64,000 nt of DNA. It comes from Marinobacter sp. AC-23 (GTDB lineage Bacteria > Pseudomonadota > Gammaproteobacteria > Pseudomonadales > Oleiphilaceae). Below, one piece after another: positions 57,050 to 64,000 of this stretch (positions are counted from its first letter, which is position 1; every line of letters starts with the position of its first letter). The stretch covers positions 120,220 to 184,219 of the forward strand of contig NZ_MBPP01000067.1 of NCBI RefSeq assembly GCF_001858325.1, written 5' to 3'. The position numbers and the translations under genes are program-made. A model generated the notes under the pieces. It was not told where the DNA came from, did no database searches, and saw only the letters and a list, made by a program, of their open reading frames with translations.

Positions 57050-59644
57050 TTAAGCGATGTTCGCTTCAGCCGCCTTCGTGGTGTAGTTCTCCATTTGGTC
57101 GAAGTTCAGGTACTTGTAAATCTCCTTCGACATGCTGTTCAGGTCCTTGGCGTACTCCATGTACTCCTCGGTAGAGGGCAGTTTACCCAGAATCGCGCCT
57201 ACCGATGCCAGTTCCGCAGAGGTCAGGTACACGTTGGCGCCGTCGCCCAGACGGTTCGGGAAGTTACGGGTAGAGGTAGACAACACCGTGCTCTTGGCGG
57301 CGACCCGTGCCTGGTTGCCCATGCACAGTGAACAGCCTGGCATTTCAGTGCGCACACCGGCTGTGCCATAGATGTTGAAGTAACCTTCTTCCATCAACTG
57401 CGCCTGGTCCATCTTGGTTGGCGGAGACATCCAGAGCCGGGTTTTCAGCGGCTCTTTGTTCGCCTCAAGCAGTTTGCCAGCAGCGCGGAAGTGGCCGATG
57501 TTGGTCATGCAGGAGCCAATGAATACTTCGTCCACCTTGTCACCAGCCACTTCGGACAGGGTCCGAGCGTCGTCTGGATCGTTCGGGCAGCACACGATAG
57601 GCTCTTTGATGTCGGCCAGATCGATCTCGACAACATGCGAATACTCAGCGTCTTTATCAGCCCGCATCAGCTTCGGATTGGCAATCCACTCTTCCATTTG
57701 CTTGGCGCGACGTTCCAGCGTGCGCGGATCGCCATAACCTTCGGCAATCATCCAGCGCAACATGGTGATGTTCGAACGCAGGTACTCGGCTACCGACTCT
57801 TCAGACAGGTTAATAGTACAACCCGCGGCAGAGCGCTCGGCAGAAGCGTCAGAAAGCTCGAATGCTTGCTCAGCGGTCAGGTGCTCAAGACCTTCGATCT
57901 CCAGAATACGGCCGGAGAATTCGTTAATCTTGCCCTTCTTCTCAACGGTCAGCATACCTTGCTTGATGCCGTACAGCGGAATGGCGTGTACCAGATCGCG
58001 CAAGGTGATGCCTGGCTGCATTTCGCCTTTGAAACGAACCAACACAGATTCAGGCATGTCCAATGGCATAACGCCAGTGGCGGCAGCAAACGCTACCAGG
58101 CCAGAGCCAGCTGGGAACGAGATACCCATTGGGAAACGGGTGTGGGAGTCGCCACCGGTGCCAACAGTATCTGGCAGCAGCATACGGTTCAGCCAGGAGT
58201 GGATGATGCCGTCACCAGGGCGCAGGGAAACACCGCCACGGGTCTTGATGAAATCTGGCATGGTGTGCTGCATTTCAACGTCAACCGGCTTCGGATACGC
58301 TGCAGTGTGGCAGAAAGACTGCATAACCAGATCAGCCTGGAAGCCCAAGCAAGCCAGGTCTTTCAGCTCGTCACGAGTCATCGGGCCGGTGGTGTCCTGG
58401 GAGCCCACAGTCGTCATGTGTGGCTCGCAGTAGGTGCCAGGGCGAACGCCTTGGCCTTCTTCCAGACCACAAGCCTTACCAACCATTTTCTGGCCCAAGG
58501 TGAAGCCCTTGGTGCCAGCTTCCGGGTCGTTCGGCAGGCGGAACAAATCGGTTGCGCCCAGACCCAGTGCGACACGTGCCTTAGCGGTCAGGCCACGGCC
58601 GATGATTAGCGGAATACGACCGCCAGCCTGAACTTCGTCCAGAATAACTTCAGACTTAAACCCGAACTCGGAGATGGTTTCTCCAGCTTCGTTCAGGATT
58701 TTGCCATCGTATGGGCGGATTTCAATCACGTCGCCCATGTTCAGGTCGTCTACGGGTGCTTCGAATACCAGGGCACCAGCATCTTCCATGGTGTTGAAGA
58801 AGATGGGGGCAACCTTGTTACCGATACACACGCCGCCGGCACGCTTGTTCGGCACACCAGGAATATCGTCACCGAAGAACCACAGTACCGAGTTGGTGGC
58901 AGACTTACGTGAAGAGCCCGTACCTACAACGTCGCCTACAAAGACCACGGGCAGACCCTTGGCTTTAATTTCGTCAATCTGGCTCATTGGGCCAGTTACG
59001 CCTTGCTCTTCTGGCTTCAGGCCGTCGCGTTCCATTTTATAGGCAGCGCGGGCGTGCAGCGGGATGTCTGGACGGGACCAGGCATCGGGAGCAGGGGACA
59101 GGTCGTCGGTGTTGGTTTCGCCGGTTACTTTGAAAACAACCATCTTGGTGCTCTCGGGCACCTTGTTCTTGTTGGTGAACCACTCGCCATTGGCCCAGGA
59201 TTCAACAACAGACTTGGCGATGGCGTTGCCAGCGTCCATTTTGTCCTTCACATCGTTGAAGGCGTCAAACATAAGCAGGGTGCGCTTGAGCTGCTCACCG
59301 GCCAGTTCTGCCAGGTCGCTGTGGTCGAGCAAATCCACCAGAGTTTCAATGTTGTAGCCGCCCTGCATCATGCCCAGCAGCTGTACTGCTTTGGGCTTGT
59401 CCAGCAGCGGAGACGTTGCTTCGTCTTTAACGATCGCGGTGAGGAAGGCCGCTTTCACGTAGGCGGCTTCATCCACGCCCGGTGGAATGCGGTTTTCCAG
59501 TAATTCAACCAGAGTGTTTTCTTCGCCTGCGGGCGGGTTTTTCAGCAGCTCAACCAGAGCAGCCGTTTGTTCAGCATTCAGCGGCTTGGGGGGAATATCC
59601 AGAGCCGCACGTTCTGCAACGTGTTCACGATAAGCTTCTAACAC
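57050..59644 (-). CDS. acnB: Aconitate hydratase B
   Basis: 864 residues from the GTG at 59644 (VLEAYREHVAERAALDI; GAGG upstream), the E. coli length. Main TCA-cycle aconitase, converting citrate to isocitrate, and in many bacteria also 2-methylisocitrate dehydratase; the apo form can bind mRNA. Fe-S ligands: Cys in IGSCMTNIGHFRAAG and the pair in PGCSLCMGNQARV. N-terminal HEAT-like domain, then the swivel and three aconitase domains. Single-gene unit on the minus strand. Confidence 0.97.
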   Translation of the reverse strand: MLEAYREHVAERAALDIPPKPLNAEQTAALVELLKNPPAGEENTLVELLENRIPPGVDEAAYVKAAFLTAIVKDEATSPLLDKPKAVQLLGMMQGGYNIETLVDLLDHSDLAELAGEQLKRTLLMFDAFNDVKDKMDAGNAIAKSVVESWANGEWFTNKNKVPESTKMVVFKVTGETNTDDLSPAPDAWSRPDIPLHARAAYKMERDGLKPEEQGVTGPMSQIDEIKAKGLPVVFVGDVVGTGSSRKSATNSVLWFFGDDIPGVPNKRAGGVCIGNKVAPIFFNTMEDAGALVFEAPVDDLNMGDVIEIRPYDGKILNEAGETISEFGFKSEVILDEVQAGGRIPLIIGRGLTAKARVALGLGATDLFRLPNDPEAGTKGFTLGQKMVGKACGLEEGQGVRPGTYCEPHMTTVGSQDTTGPMTRDELKDLACLGFQADLVMQSFCHTAAYPKPVDVEMQHTMPDFIKTRGGVSLRPGDGIIHSWLNRMLLPDTVGTGGDSHTRFPMGISFPAGSGLVAFAAATGVMPLDMPESVLVRFKGEMQPGITLRDLVHAIPLYGIKQGMLTVEKKGKINEFSGRILEIEGLEHLTAEQAFELSDASAERSAAGCTINLSEESVAEYLRSNITMLRWMIAEGYGDPRTLERRAKQMEEWIANPKLMRADKDAEYSHVVEIDLADIKEPIVCCPNDPDDARTLSEVAGDKVDEVFIGSCMTNIGHFRAAGKLLEANKEPLKTRLWMSPPTKMDQAQLMEEGYFNIYGTAGVRTEMPGCSLCMGNQARVAAKSTVLSTSTRNFPNRLGDGANVYLTSAELASVGAILGKLPSTEEYMEYAKDLNSMSKEIYKYLNFDQMENYTTKAAEANIA

Positions 59645-59836
59645 GATTTGAACCCTCATCAGTTGGTATGTCCCGCACCTTGGCAACACGCCTGGCGGGA
59701 GATTTATGGCGGAAAGACGGTAAGTTGGCGCTGCATTCTATAGGAAAGCACTTATAAAGTTAAGTTGGACAGTGGTCGGAGGCACCTGATAGTGCGTTAT
59801 AATCGTCGGCCCATTGAATTGACGTTGTTGCTTATC

Positions 59837-60463
59837 ATGCCCCACAAAACCGACTCCATGGCTCAGGCCCTGCAAGAGATCCACGAATTTCTGCCTTGCG
59901 CTACGCCGCAACAGTGGATTGATAACGCGCTGGCCAACCAGGATTTGATGCTTATTGACCACGCCCATTGTGAGAAAAAAGCAGCATCAACGGCGCTTAG
60001 CCTGATGTATCGTTATGTAGAAAATACAAACCTGCTAAACAAAATGTCTCGGCTGGCAAGGGAAGAGCTGCGTCACTTCGAGCAAGTGTTGGCCATTATC
60101 AATAAGCGAGGGGTGTCCTATTGCCACCTGACTCCCGCGCGCTACGCGGCAGGCTTGCGCAAGAACGTGCGCACGGATGATCCGGGCCGCTTGGTGGATG
60201 TGATGGTAGTGGGCGCCATTATTGAAGCCCGTTCATGCGAACGGTTTGCCGCCCTGGTCCCGTTTCTGGATGAGGAGTTAGCGGACTTCTACAGTAGCTT
60301 GCTGAAGTCTGAGGCCCGCCATTACCGTGACTATCTTGCTCTGGCTGAGCAGGCCAACGGGGGGGCTGTGGATGAGAGGGTTGCTGAGTTCATAGCTATT
60401 GAAAAGCAGCTGATTCTGGAGCCGGATAGTGAGTTCCGGTTTCACAGTGGGCCAGTTGAATAG
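59837..60463 (+). CDS. miaE: tRNA 2-methylthio-N6-isopentenyladenosine-37 hydroxylase
   Basis: 208 residues from the ATG at 59837. Non-heme di-iron monooxygenase that hydroxylates ms2i6A37 in tRNAs reading U-starting codons, an O2-dependent step. Ferritin-like four-helix bundle with Glu/His ligands: IDHAHCEKKAASTALSLM, AREELRHFEQVL, IIEARSCERFAAL and SEARHYRDYLAL. A TATAAT at 59798-59803 is a probable -10. Convergent with finR, 12 bases apart. Confidence 0.94.
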   Translation: MPHKTDSMAQALQEIHEFLPCATPQQWIDNALANQDLMLIDHAHCEKKAASTALSLMYRYVENTNLLNKMSRLAREELRHFEQVLAIINKRGVSYCHLTPARYAAGLRKNVRTDDPGRLVDVMVVGAIIEARSCERFAALVPFLDEELADFYSSLLKSEARHYRDYLALAEQANGGAVDERVAEFIAIEKQLILEPDSEFRFHSGPVE

Positions 60464-60475
60464 AGCGCGCCCGGC

Positions 60476-61359
60476 TCAGGTAAGGGCGCGGCACAGACCT
60501 ATCCAAGCGTCTATTCCTGCGCTTCGATATTTTTGTTTGTGCAAAATAAAATAGAACTGTCGCTCGAAATTTCGATGTTCGGGGGGCTCAAGGCGAATCA
60601 GGCTGCCACGGTTGAAGCGTCGGCGAGCGCCACTTCTGACAGGCACCCGATGCCCAAGCCCGTTTCTACCGCCCGCTTGATCGCTTCCGTATGTTCCAGT
60701 TCCAGCAACACGTTCAAATCCGGGAGTAGGCCTTGCATGCCCCGATCAAAGCTTTGCCTGGTGCCGGAGCCCTCTTCCCTCATGATCCAGGTGGCGTTCC
60801 GAAGATCTGCGTCTGACAGTTTTTTCTTGGCTGCCAACGGGTGTGCAGGTGAGCAGAAGATAACCAGCTGATCGCCGCGCCAGGGCAAGACATCCAGCTC
60901 CGAAGATTGCAGTTCGCCTTCAATGAGGCCGATATCGAGTTCGAAATCTTTGACTCTGCGTGCGATGGTGCTGGTGTTGGCCACTTCCAGTGACACTCGA
61001 GGCTGGGTAGGGGTATTCATGTATTGGGCCATCACGCCAACAGCTAGATAGTTACCTATAGTTAAGGTGGCTCCAACTTTTAGAGCGCCTACTTCAGAGT
61101 GTTTGCTAAAAGCCCGCTCCAGCTCTGTTGCTTGGGCGAGTACGGCTTCTACTTTTGGGCGATAAAGCCGACCAAGTTCATTCAGTTGCAGGCGCTTGCC
61201 AACACGGTCGAATAATTGAATGTCGAATTGGTTTTCCAGTTCCTTGAGAGCGCTGCTTGCAGCAGACTGAGACATAGCCAGCGATTCTGCAGCGCGAGTA
61301 ATGTTTTGGAAGCGTGCGGCGGCTAGAAAGACTTCGAGTTGCCTGAAACTGTACTTCAT
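60476..61359 (-). CDS. finR: LysR-family regulator FinR (one apparent frameshift near the 3' end)
   Basis: N-terminal winged helix (FRQLEVFLAAARFQNITRAA; MSQSAASSALKELENQFDIQ) and a LysR effector-binding domain. The ATG at 61359 is the family start. The uncorrected frame stops at 60598, giving a short protein. One more base near 60619 continues as RFNRGSLIRLEPPEHRNFER, then a QFYFILHKQKYRSAGIDAW end, 294 residues in all. Divergent from fpr with a T-N11-A palindrome between, exactly as for Pseudomonas FinR, which activates fpr in redox stress. Confidence 0.88.
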
Positions 61360-61396
61360 AACAAAACGCTCTAAATCGACGTATTCGAATAAGGTT

Positions 61397-61411
61397 ATGG
61401 GAATATCCCAT
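61397..61411. promoter_or_regulatory. LysR-type operator (T-N11-A) between finR and fpr
   Basis: ATGGGA-ATA-TCCCAT, perfect 6-bp arms fitting the LysR T-N11-A rule, 38 bases upstream of finR and 86 bases upstream of fpr. A second palindrome TATTCGAATA is at 61382-61391. Probably where FinR binds to drive fpr. Confidence 0.65.
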
Positions 61412-61497
61412 TTCATCGATAGGTTAGTGGTGCGGTAGACTCTACGCAATTCATATTTTAAACGTTCGCCGCCGAATCGGACAGGTAAGAGGTTTAC

Positions 61498-62268
61498 ATG
61501 AGTAACTTGATAAAAGAAACCGTCACCAGCGTACACCACTGGAACGATACTTTGTTTAGTTTCAAAACTAGCCGTGATCCAGGGTTTCGGTTCAAGAATG
61601 GCCATTTCGTGATGATCGGCCTAGAAACTGAGGGCAAGCCTTTAATGCGTGCCTACAGCATTGCCAGTGCAAATTACGAAGAGGAGCTGGAGTTTTTTTC
61701 TATCAAGGTACAGAACGGCCCTCTTACTTCTCGGTTGCAGAAAATACAGGTGGGCGATGAGATTCTGGTGAGTCGCAAGCCTACCGGAACTCTCATTTTG
61801 GACAACCTTCTGCCCGGCAAGAACCTGTGGCTGATCAGCACCGGTACCGGTCTGGCACCGTTTATGAGCATTATCAAGGATCCGGAGGTATACGATGCCT
61901 TTGATAAGGTTATCCTGACTCACGGCGTAAGGTATGCCTCAGAACTTGCTTACCAGCACGAGATTGAGGCGCTGCCTGAAAACGAGTTTTTTGGTGAGAT
62001 GGTTAAAGGCAAGCTTGAATACTACCCCACGGTCACACGTGAGCCTTTCCGTAATGAGGGCAGGCTTACCCGCGCCATGCAGAGCGGCAAGATAACCGGT
62101 GATTTTGGCTTGCCCGACTTAAATCCTGAAGATGATCGATTCATGATCTGTGGCAGCCCGAGCATGCTTAAGGACACCTGCTCTATCCTTGACGGCATGG
62201 GCTTCAAAGAGGCCAGGGGTGGCGATATGGGGCATTATGTGATCGAGCGGGCCTTTGTCGAGAAGTAG
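61498..62268 (+). CDS. fpr: Ferredoxin-NADP+ reductase
   Basis: 256 residues, bacterial subclass I FNR: FAD-binding beta barrel (RAYSIASANYEEELEFFSIK with the RxYS motif; GPLTSRLQKIQVGDE) and NADP domain (STGTGLAPFMSI; MICGSPSMLKDTCSILDGMG), ending with the C-terminal VIERAFVEK. Supplies electrons to ferredoxin/flavodoxin for Fe-S repair and redox stress. AGAGG lies before the ATG. Control by FinR is expected. Confidence 0.96.
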   Translation: MSNLIKETVTSVHHWNDTLFSFKTSRDPGFRFKNGHFVMIGLETEGKPLMRAYSIASANYEEELEFFSIKVQNGPLTSRLQKIQVGDEILVSRKPTGTLILDNLLPGKNLWLISTGTGLAPFMSIIKDPEVYDAFDKVILTHGVRYASELAYQHEIEALPENEFFGEMVKGKLEYYPTVTREPFRNEGRLTRAMQSGKITGDFGLPDLNPEDDRFMICGSPSMLKDTCSILDGMGFKEARGGDMGHYVIERAFVEK

Positions 62269-62339
62269 CTCGGGGATTTGCGGGCGCGTCGTTGGGGTGC
62301 CCCGAATTTTCTGAGACCGGAAACCCGAAGCTAAGGTTT

Positions 62340-62502
62340 CGGGTTATCGACCATTCTGCAATATTCCTGCTCATCGCTGGCACCTACATGTCTCTATTTG
62401 TTGATGGGCCTACTGTGGTTGCTTGTGGGCGGCTTGTCGTACACCTTGGGCGTGGTTTTCCTTGCAACTGATTCGAAGCTGAAATTCGGCCATTTTGCCT
62501 GA
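62340..62502 (+). pseudogene. Hemolysin III (YqfA-like) remnant
   Basis: In one frame VIDHSAIFLLIAGTYMSLF; shortly after, in the next frame, LMGLLWLLVGGLSYTLGVVF and LATDSKLKFGHFA, then a stop. These are the third-helix and sixth-helix regions of the HlyIII/adiponectin-receptor membrane family, normally about 65-80 residues apart. The N-terminus, the middle and the C-terminal helix with its His ligands are missing. A relic between fpr and the converging symporter gene. Confidence 0.65.
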
Positions 62503-62506
62503 CCTT

Positions 62507-63946
62507 TTACCCCTCCAAATTCCGCACCCGCTGCGCCAGTATGGAAAAATCAAAGAGCTTTCCTTTGGGTAGAAGTAGCAGTAGCAAAGACACCGCAATG
62601 GGCACCAGCGATGCCAACAGGAAGGATTCCAGCAGGTAGGTAGTGGGTGCGCCCGGTGCCGGGAACACCATCAGCCCGGCAACCAGCCCGGCAAAGGTGC
62701 TGAGTGCGGCGTTATAGCTTTGGTAGCGGGCGTTGTAGAAGCCAAAAAACACCGGGAAAGCAGCGGCGCAGCAGAGTAGATCGGCCAGTAGGAACAGATA
62801 AAGCACGCTGTAACCTTGGGCGGCAACGAACAGCACCGGCACCGACAGCAACACAATCAGCCAGCGCGACAGTGACAGCAGGCTATGATTGCTCAGCTTT
62901 GGTAGCAGCCGGCGCAAATCCACCACCATGATGCTTGATAACCCACTGATGGTGGAGTCGGCGCTGCTCATAATTAGCGCCAGACCGAACGGCAGCAGGC
63001 CGATGGCAAACCACAGTGGCACATCTGCCAATAGCACACTGAACAGCGCCACCGAACCATCGCCTGGCAAGCCAAGCCCCACAAACGCCAGCCCGAACAG
63101 GCCCATGATGAAAATGATGGGGAAGCTCAGCAGGCCACTGATGATAAAACCGTTGCGAATGACCTTGTTATCGCGAGCGGCGAAGATGCGCTGCCAAGTG
63201 CCCTGGTAAAACAGGCCGGTCAGTACCACTGCAATAAAGAAAGTCAGGCCGGATTTCAGGCCGTTAACATCCAACGGATTCAGCAGGTGTGGCGCTTTTT
63301 CCTGCAGGCCCTGCAGCGCAGGGGTCAGGCCGCCAGTGGCTTGCCAGCCAAAACCAATCAGCAGTGCCAGAAATGGCAAAATCACCAGCATCTGTACCCG
63401 GTCGGTAAAAATGGTGACCCGCAGCCCGCCGTAAAGGGTGTACAGCAGGGTGGCCGACATCACGATGGTGGCGGTTAGCCACAGGGGAATCGGCGCCAGC
63501 AGTGACACCATTTTGGCGATGGCAGTCAGGCCCGCCGTCAGACTGATAAACAGATAGAAAATCATGATCACCAGCACGAAACCGTACATCACCCGGCCAT
63601 AGCGGCCTAGAACAAACTCGGTCAGGGTATGGCCTTCGGGCATCAGTGTGCGAATGCGATGGCCCAGGGGAATCATTATGAGCCGCGGCGCCAGTGCGCC
63701 CAGAGCGTAGCCGGTAACCGCACCAATACCGCCCCAAGTAGCCGCTTGTGCCGGGCCGAACAGAATCCAGGTGCCCATGGTGGTGGCCAGCAACGTTAAC
63801 AGGGTGGCGGAGCTGTTCTGGCTGTTACGAGCCACCAGAAAATCGTCCAGCTTGTCTTGCTTGTGGCGGGCGTAAATCAGGCCGGGTATGGCGAACAGAG
63901 CTGCGAACAAAACCAGCCACACAAGGGCGGTAGAGGAGGTTAACAT
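62507..63946 (-). CDS. Sodium:solute symporter (SSS family)
   Basis: 479 residues and about 13 helices. N-terminal DFLVARNSQNSSATLLTLLA, the WILFGPAQAATWGGIGAVTG segment, GTWQRIFAARD and the Na+-site-like MSSADSTISGLSSIMVVDL. It belongs to the same superfamily as PutP but to another branch; the substrate is unknown (candidates include amino acids or organic acids). AAGGAAG precedes the ATG. The last 54 bases of the window are its upstream region, with nothing further recognisable. Confidence 0.87.
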   Translation of the reverse strand: MLTSSTALVWLVLFAALFAIPGLIYARHKQDKLDDFLVARNSQNSSATLLTLLATTMGTWILFGPAQAATWGGIGAVTGYALGALAPRLIMIPLGHRIRTLMPEGHTLTEFVLGRYGRVMYGFVLVIMIFYLFISLTAGLTAIAKMVSLLAPIPLWLTATIVMSATLLYTLYGGLRVTIFTDRVQMLVILPFLALLIGFGWQATGGLTPALQGLQEKAPHLLNPLDVNGLKSGLTFFIAVVLTGLFYQGTWQRIFAARDNKVIRNGFIISGLLSFPIIFIMGLFGLAFVGLGLPGDGSVALFSVLLADVPLWFAIGLLPFGLALIMSSADSTISGLSSIMVVDLRRLLPKLSNHSLLSLSRWLIVLLSVPVLFVAAQGYSVLYLFLLADLLCCAAAFPVFFGFYNARYQSYNAALSTFAGLVAGLMVFPAPGAPTTYLLESFLLASLVPIAVSLLLLLLPKGKLFDFSILAQRVRNLEG

Positions 63947-64000
63947 CGGTAATCTTCCTTGCCGTGGCAGGCGGTAGCGAAATCGCCAAAGTGGCGTATC

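Noticed and set aside
61045..61066. CTATAGTTAAGG inside finR, similar to the putP palindrome region
   Set aside because: Only one arm is shared and it lies in coding sequence; chance similarity is the simpler view.

Overview
The window looks like a chromosome segment of a marine gammaproteobacterium close to Marinobacter. The inference rests on gene content and order (yceD-rpmF-plsX-fabD-fabG-acpP-fabF-pabC-mltG-tmk; gltX followed by tRNA-Ala and tRNA-Glu; ppsR divergent from ppsA; finR divergent from fpr; the PA2778/PA2779 pair; ydbH-ynbE-ydbL). No phage, insertion sequence, CRISPR array or recognisable defence system was seen.

Layout. 0-6.7 kb: end of a Na+-dependent transporter, then an accessory stretch with a truncated dehydrogenase, two PRC-barrel proteins, a small membrane protein, a CsbD-like remnant, a sigma-54 response regulator and three decayed genes (epimerase, cupin dioxygenase, AraC regulator). 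6.9-12.2 kb: envelope genes (ydbH-ynbE-ydbL, a DUF5610-like gene, PA2778/PA2779-like pair). 12.3-17.4 kb: an iron-sulfur subunit remnant, an lldD-like oxidase, DUF488, a PLP trans-sulfuration enzyme, an AEC transporter, and znuA behind a perfect Zur-like palindrome. 17.5-24.1 kb: gltX, two tRNAs, a tandem QueD-like protein, a MocA-like transferase, a tail-anchored response regulator and a PEGA/MORN-repeat protein. 24.2-33.4 kb: an M16 peptidase, ppsR/ppsA, rraA, PilZ, SH3, YciI-like and PHP (RNase AM) genes. 33.4-49.3 kb: UPF0149, rne, rluC, a HAD phosphatase, sppA, maf and the fatty-acid synthesis operon. 49.3-57 kb: a transport block (AraC regulator, putP, TAXI-TRAP, TauE, oxidoreductase) where holB would normally follow tmk. 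57-64 kb: acnB, miaE, finR/fpr, a hemolysin III remnant and an Na+/solute symporter.

Two kinds of damage run through the window. The first is at least 23 places where restoring one base rejoins a split gene. Most lie at short homopolymers, and where the missing base can be inferred it is always a loss. They hit indispensable genes such as gltX and the long tail of rne, so most are probably sequencing or assembly errors; I annotate these loci as whole genes and give the likely break point. The second is larger internal deletions in dispensable genes (epimerase, cupin, AraC, SdhB/FrdB-like subunit, hemolysin III, CsbD), where N- and C-terminal ends survive but the middle is gone. These cannot be single miscalls and suggest real gene decay or assembly collapse.

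Functionally the window joins envelope and lipid biogenesis (ydbH set, fab operon, mltG, sppA), RNA metabolism (rne, rraA, rluC, miaE, RNase AM), PEP/TCA-cycle enzymes (ppsA with its regulator, acnB) and transport with local regulators (Zur box-znuA, finR-fpr, AraC-putP).
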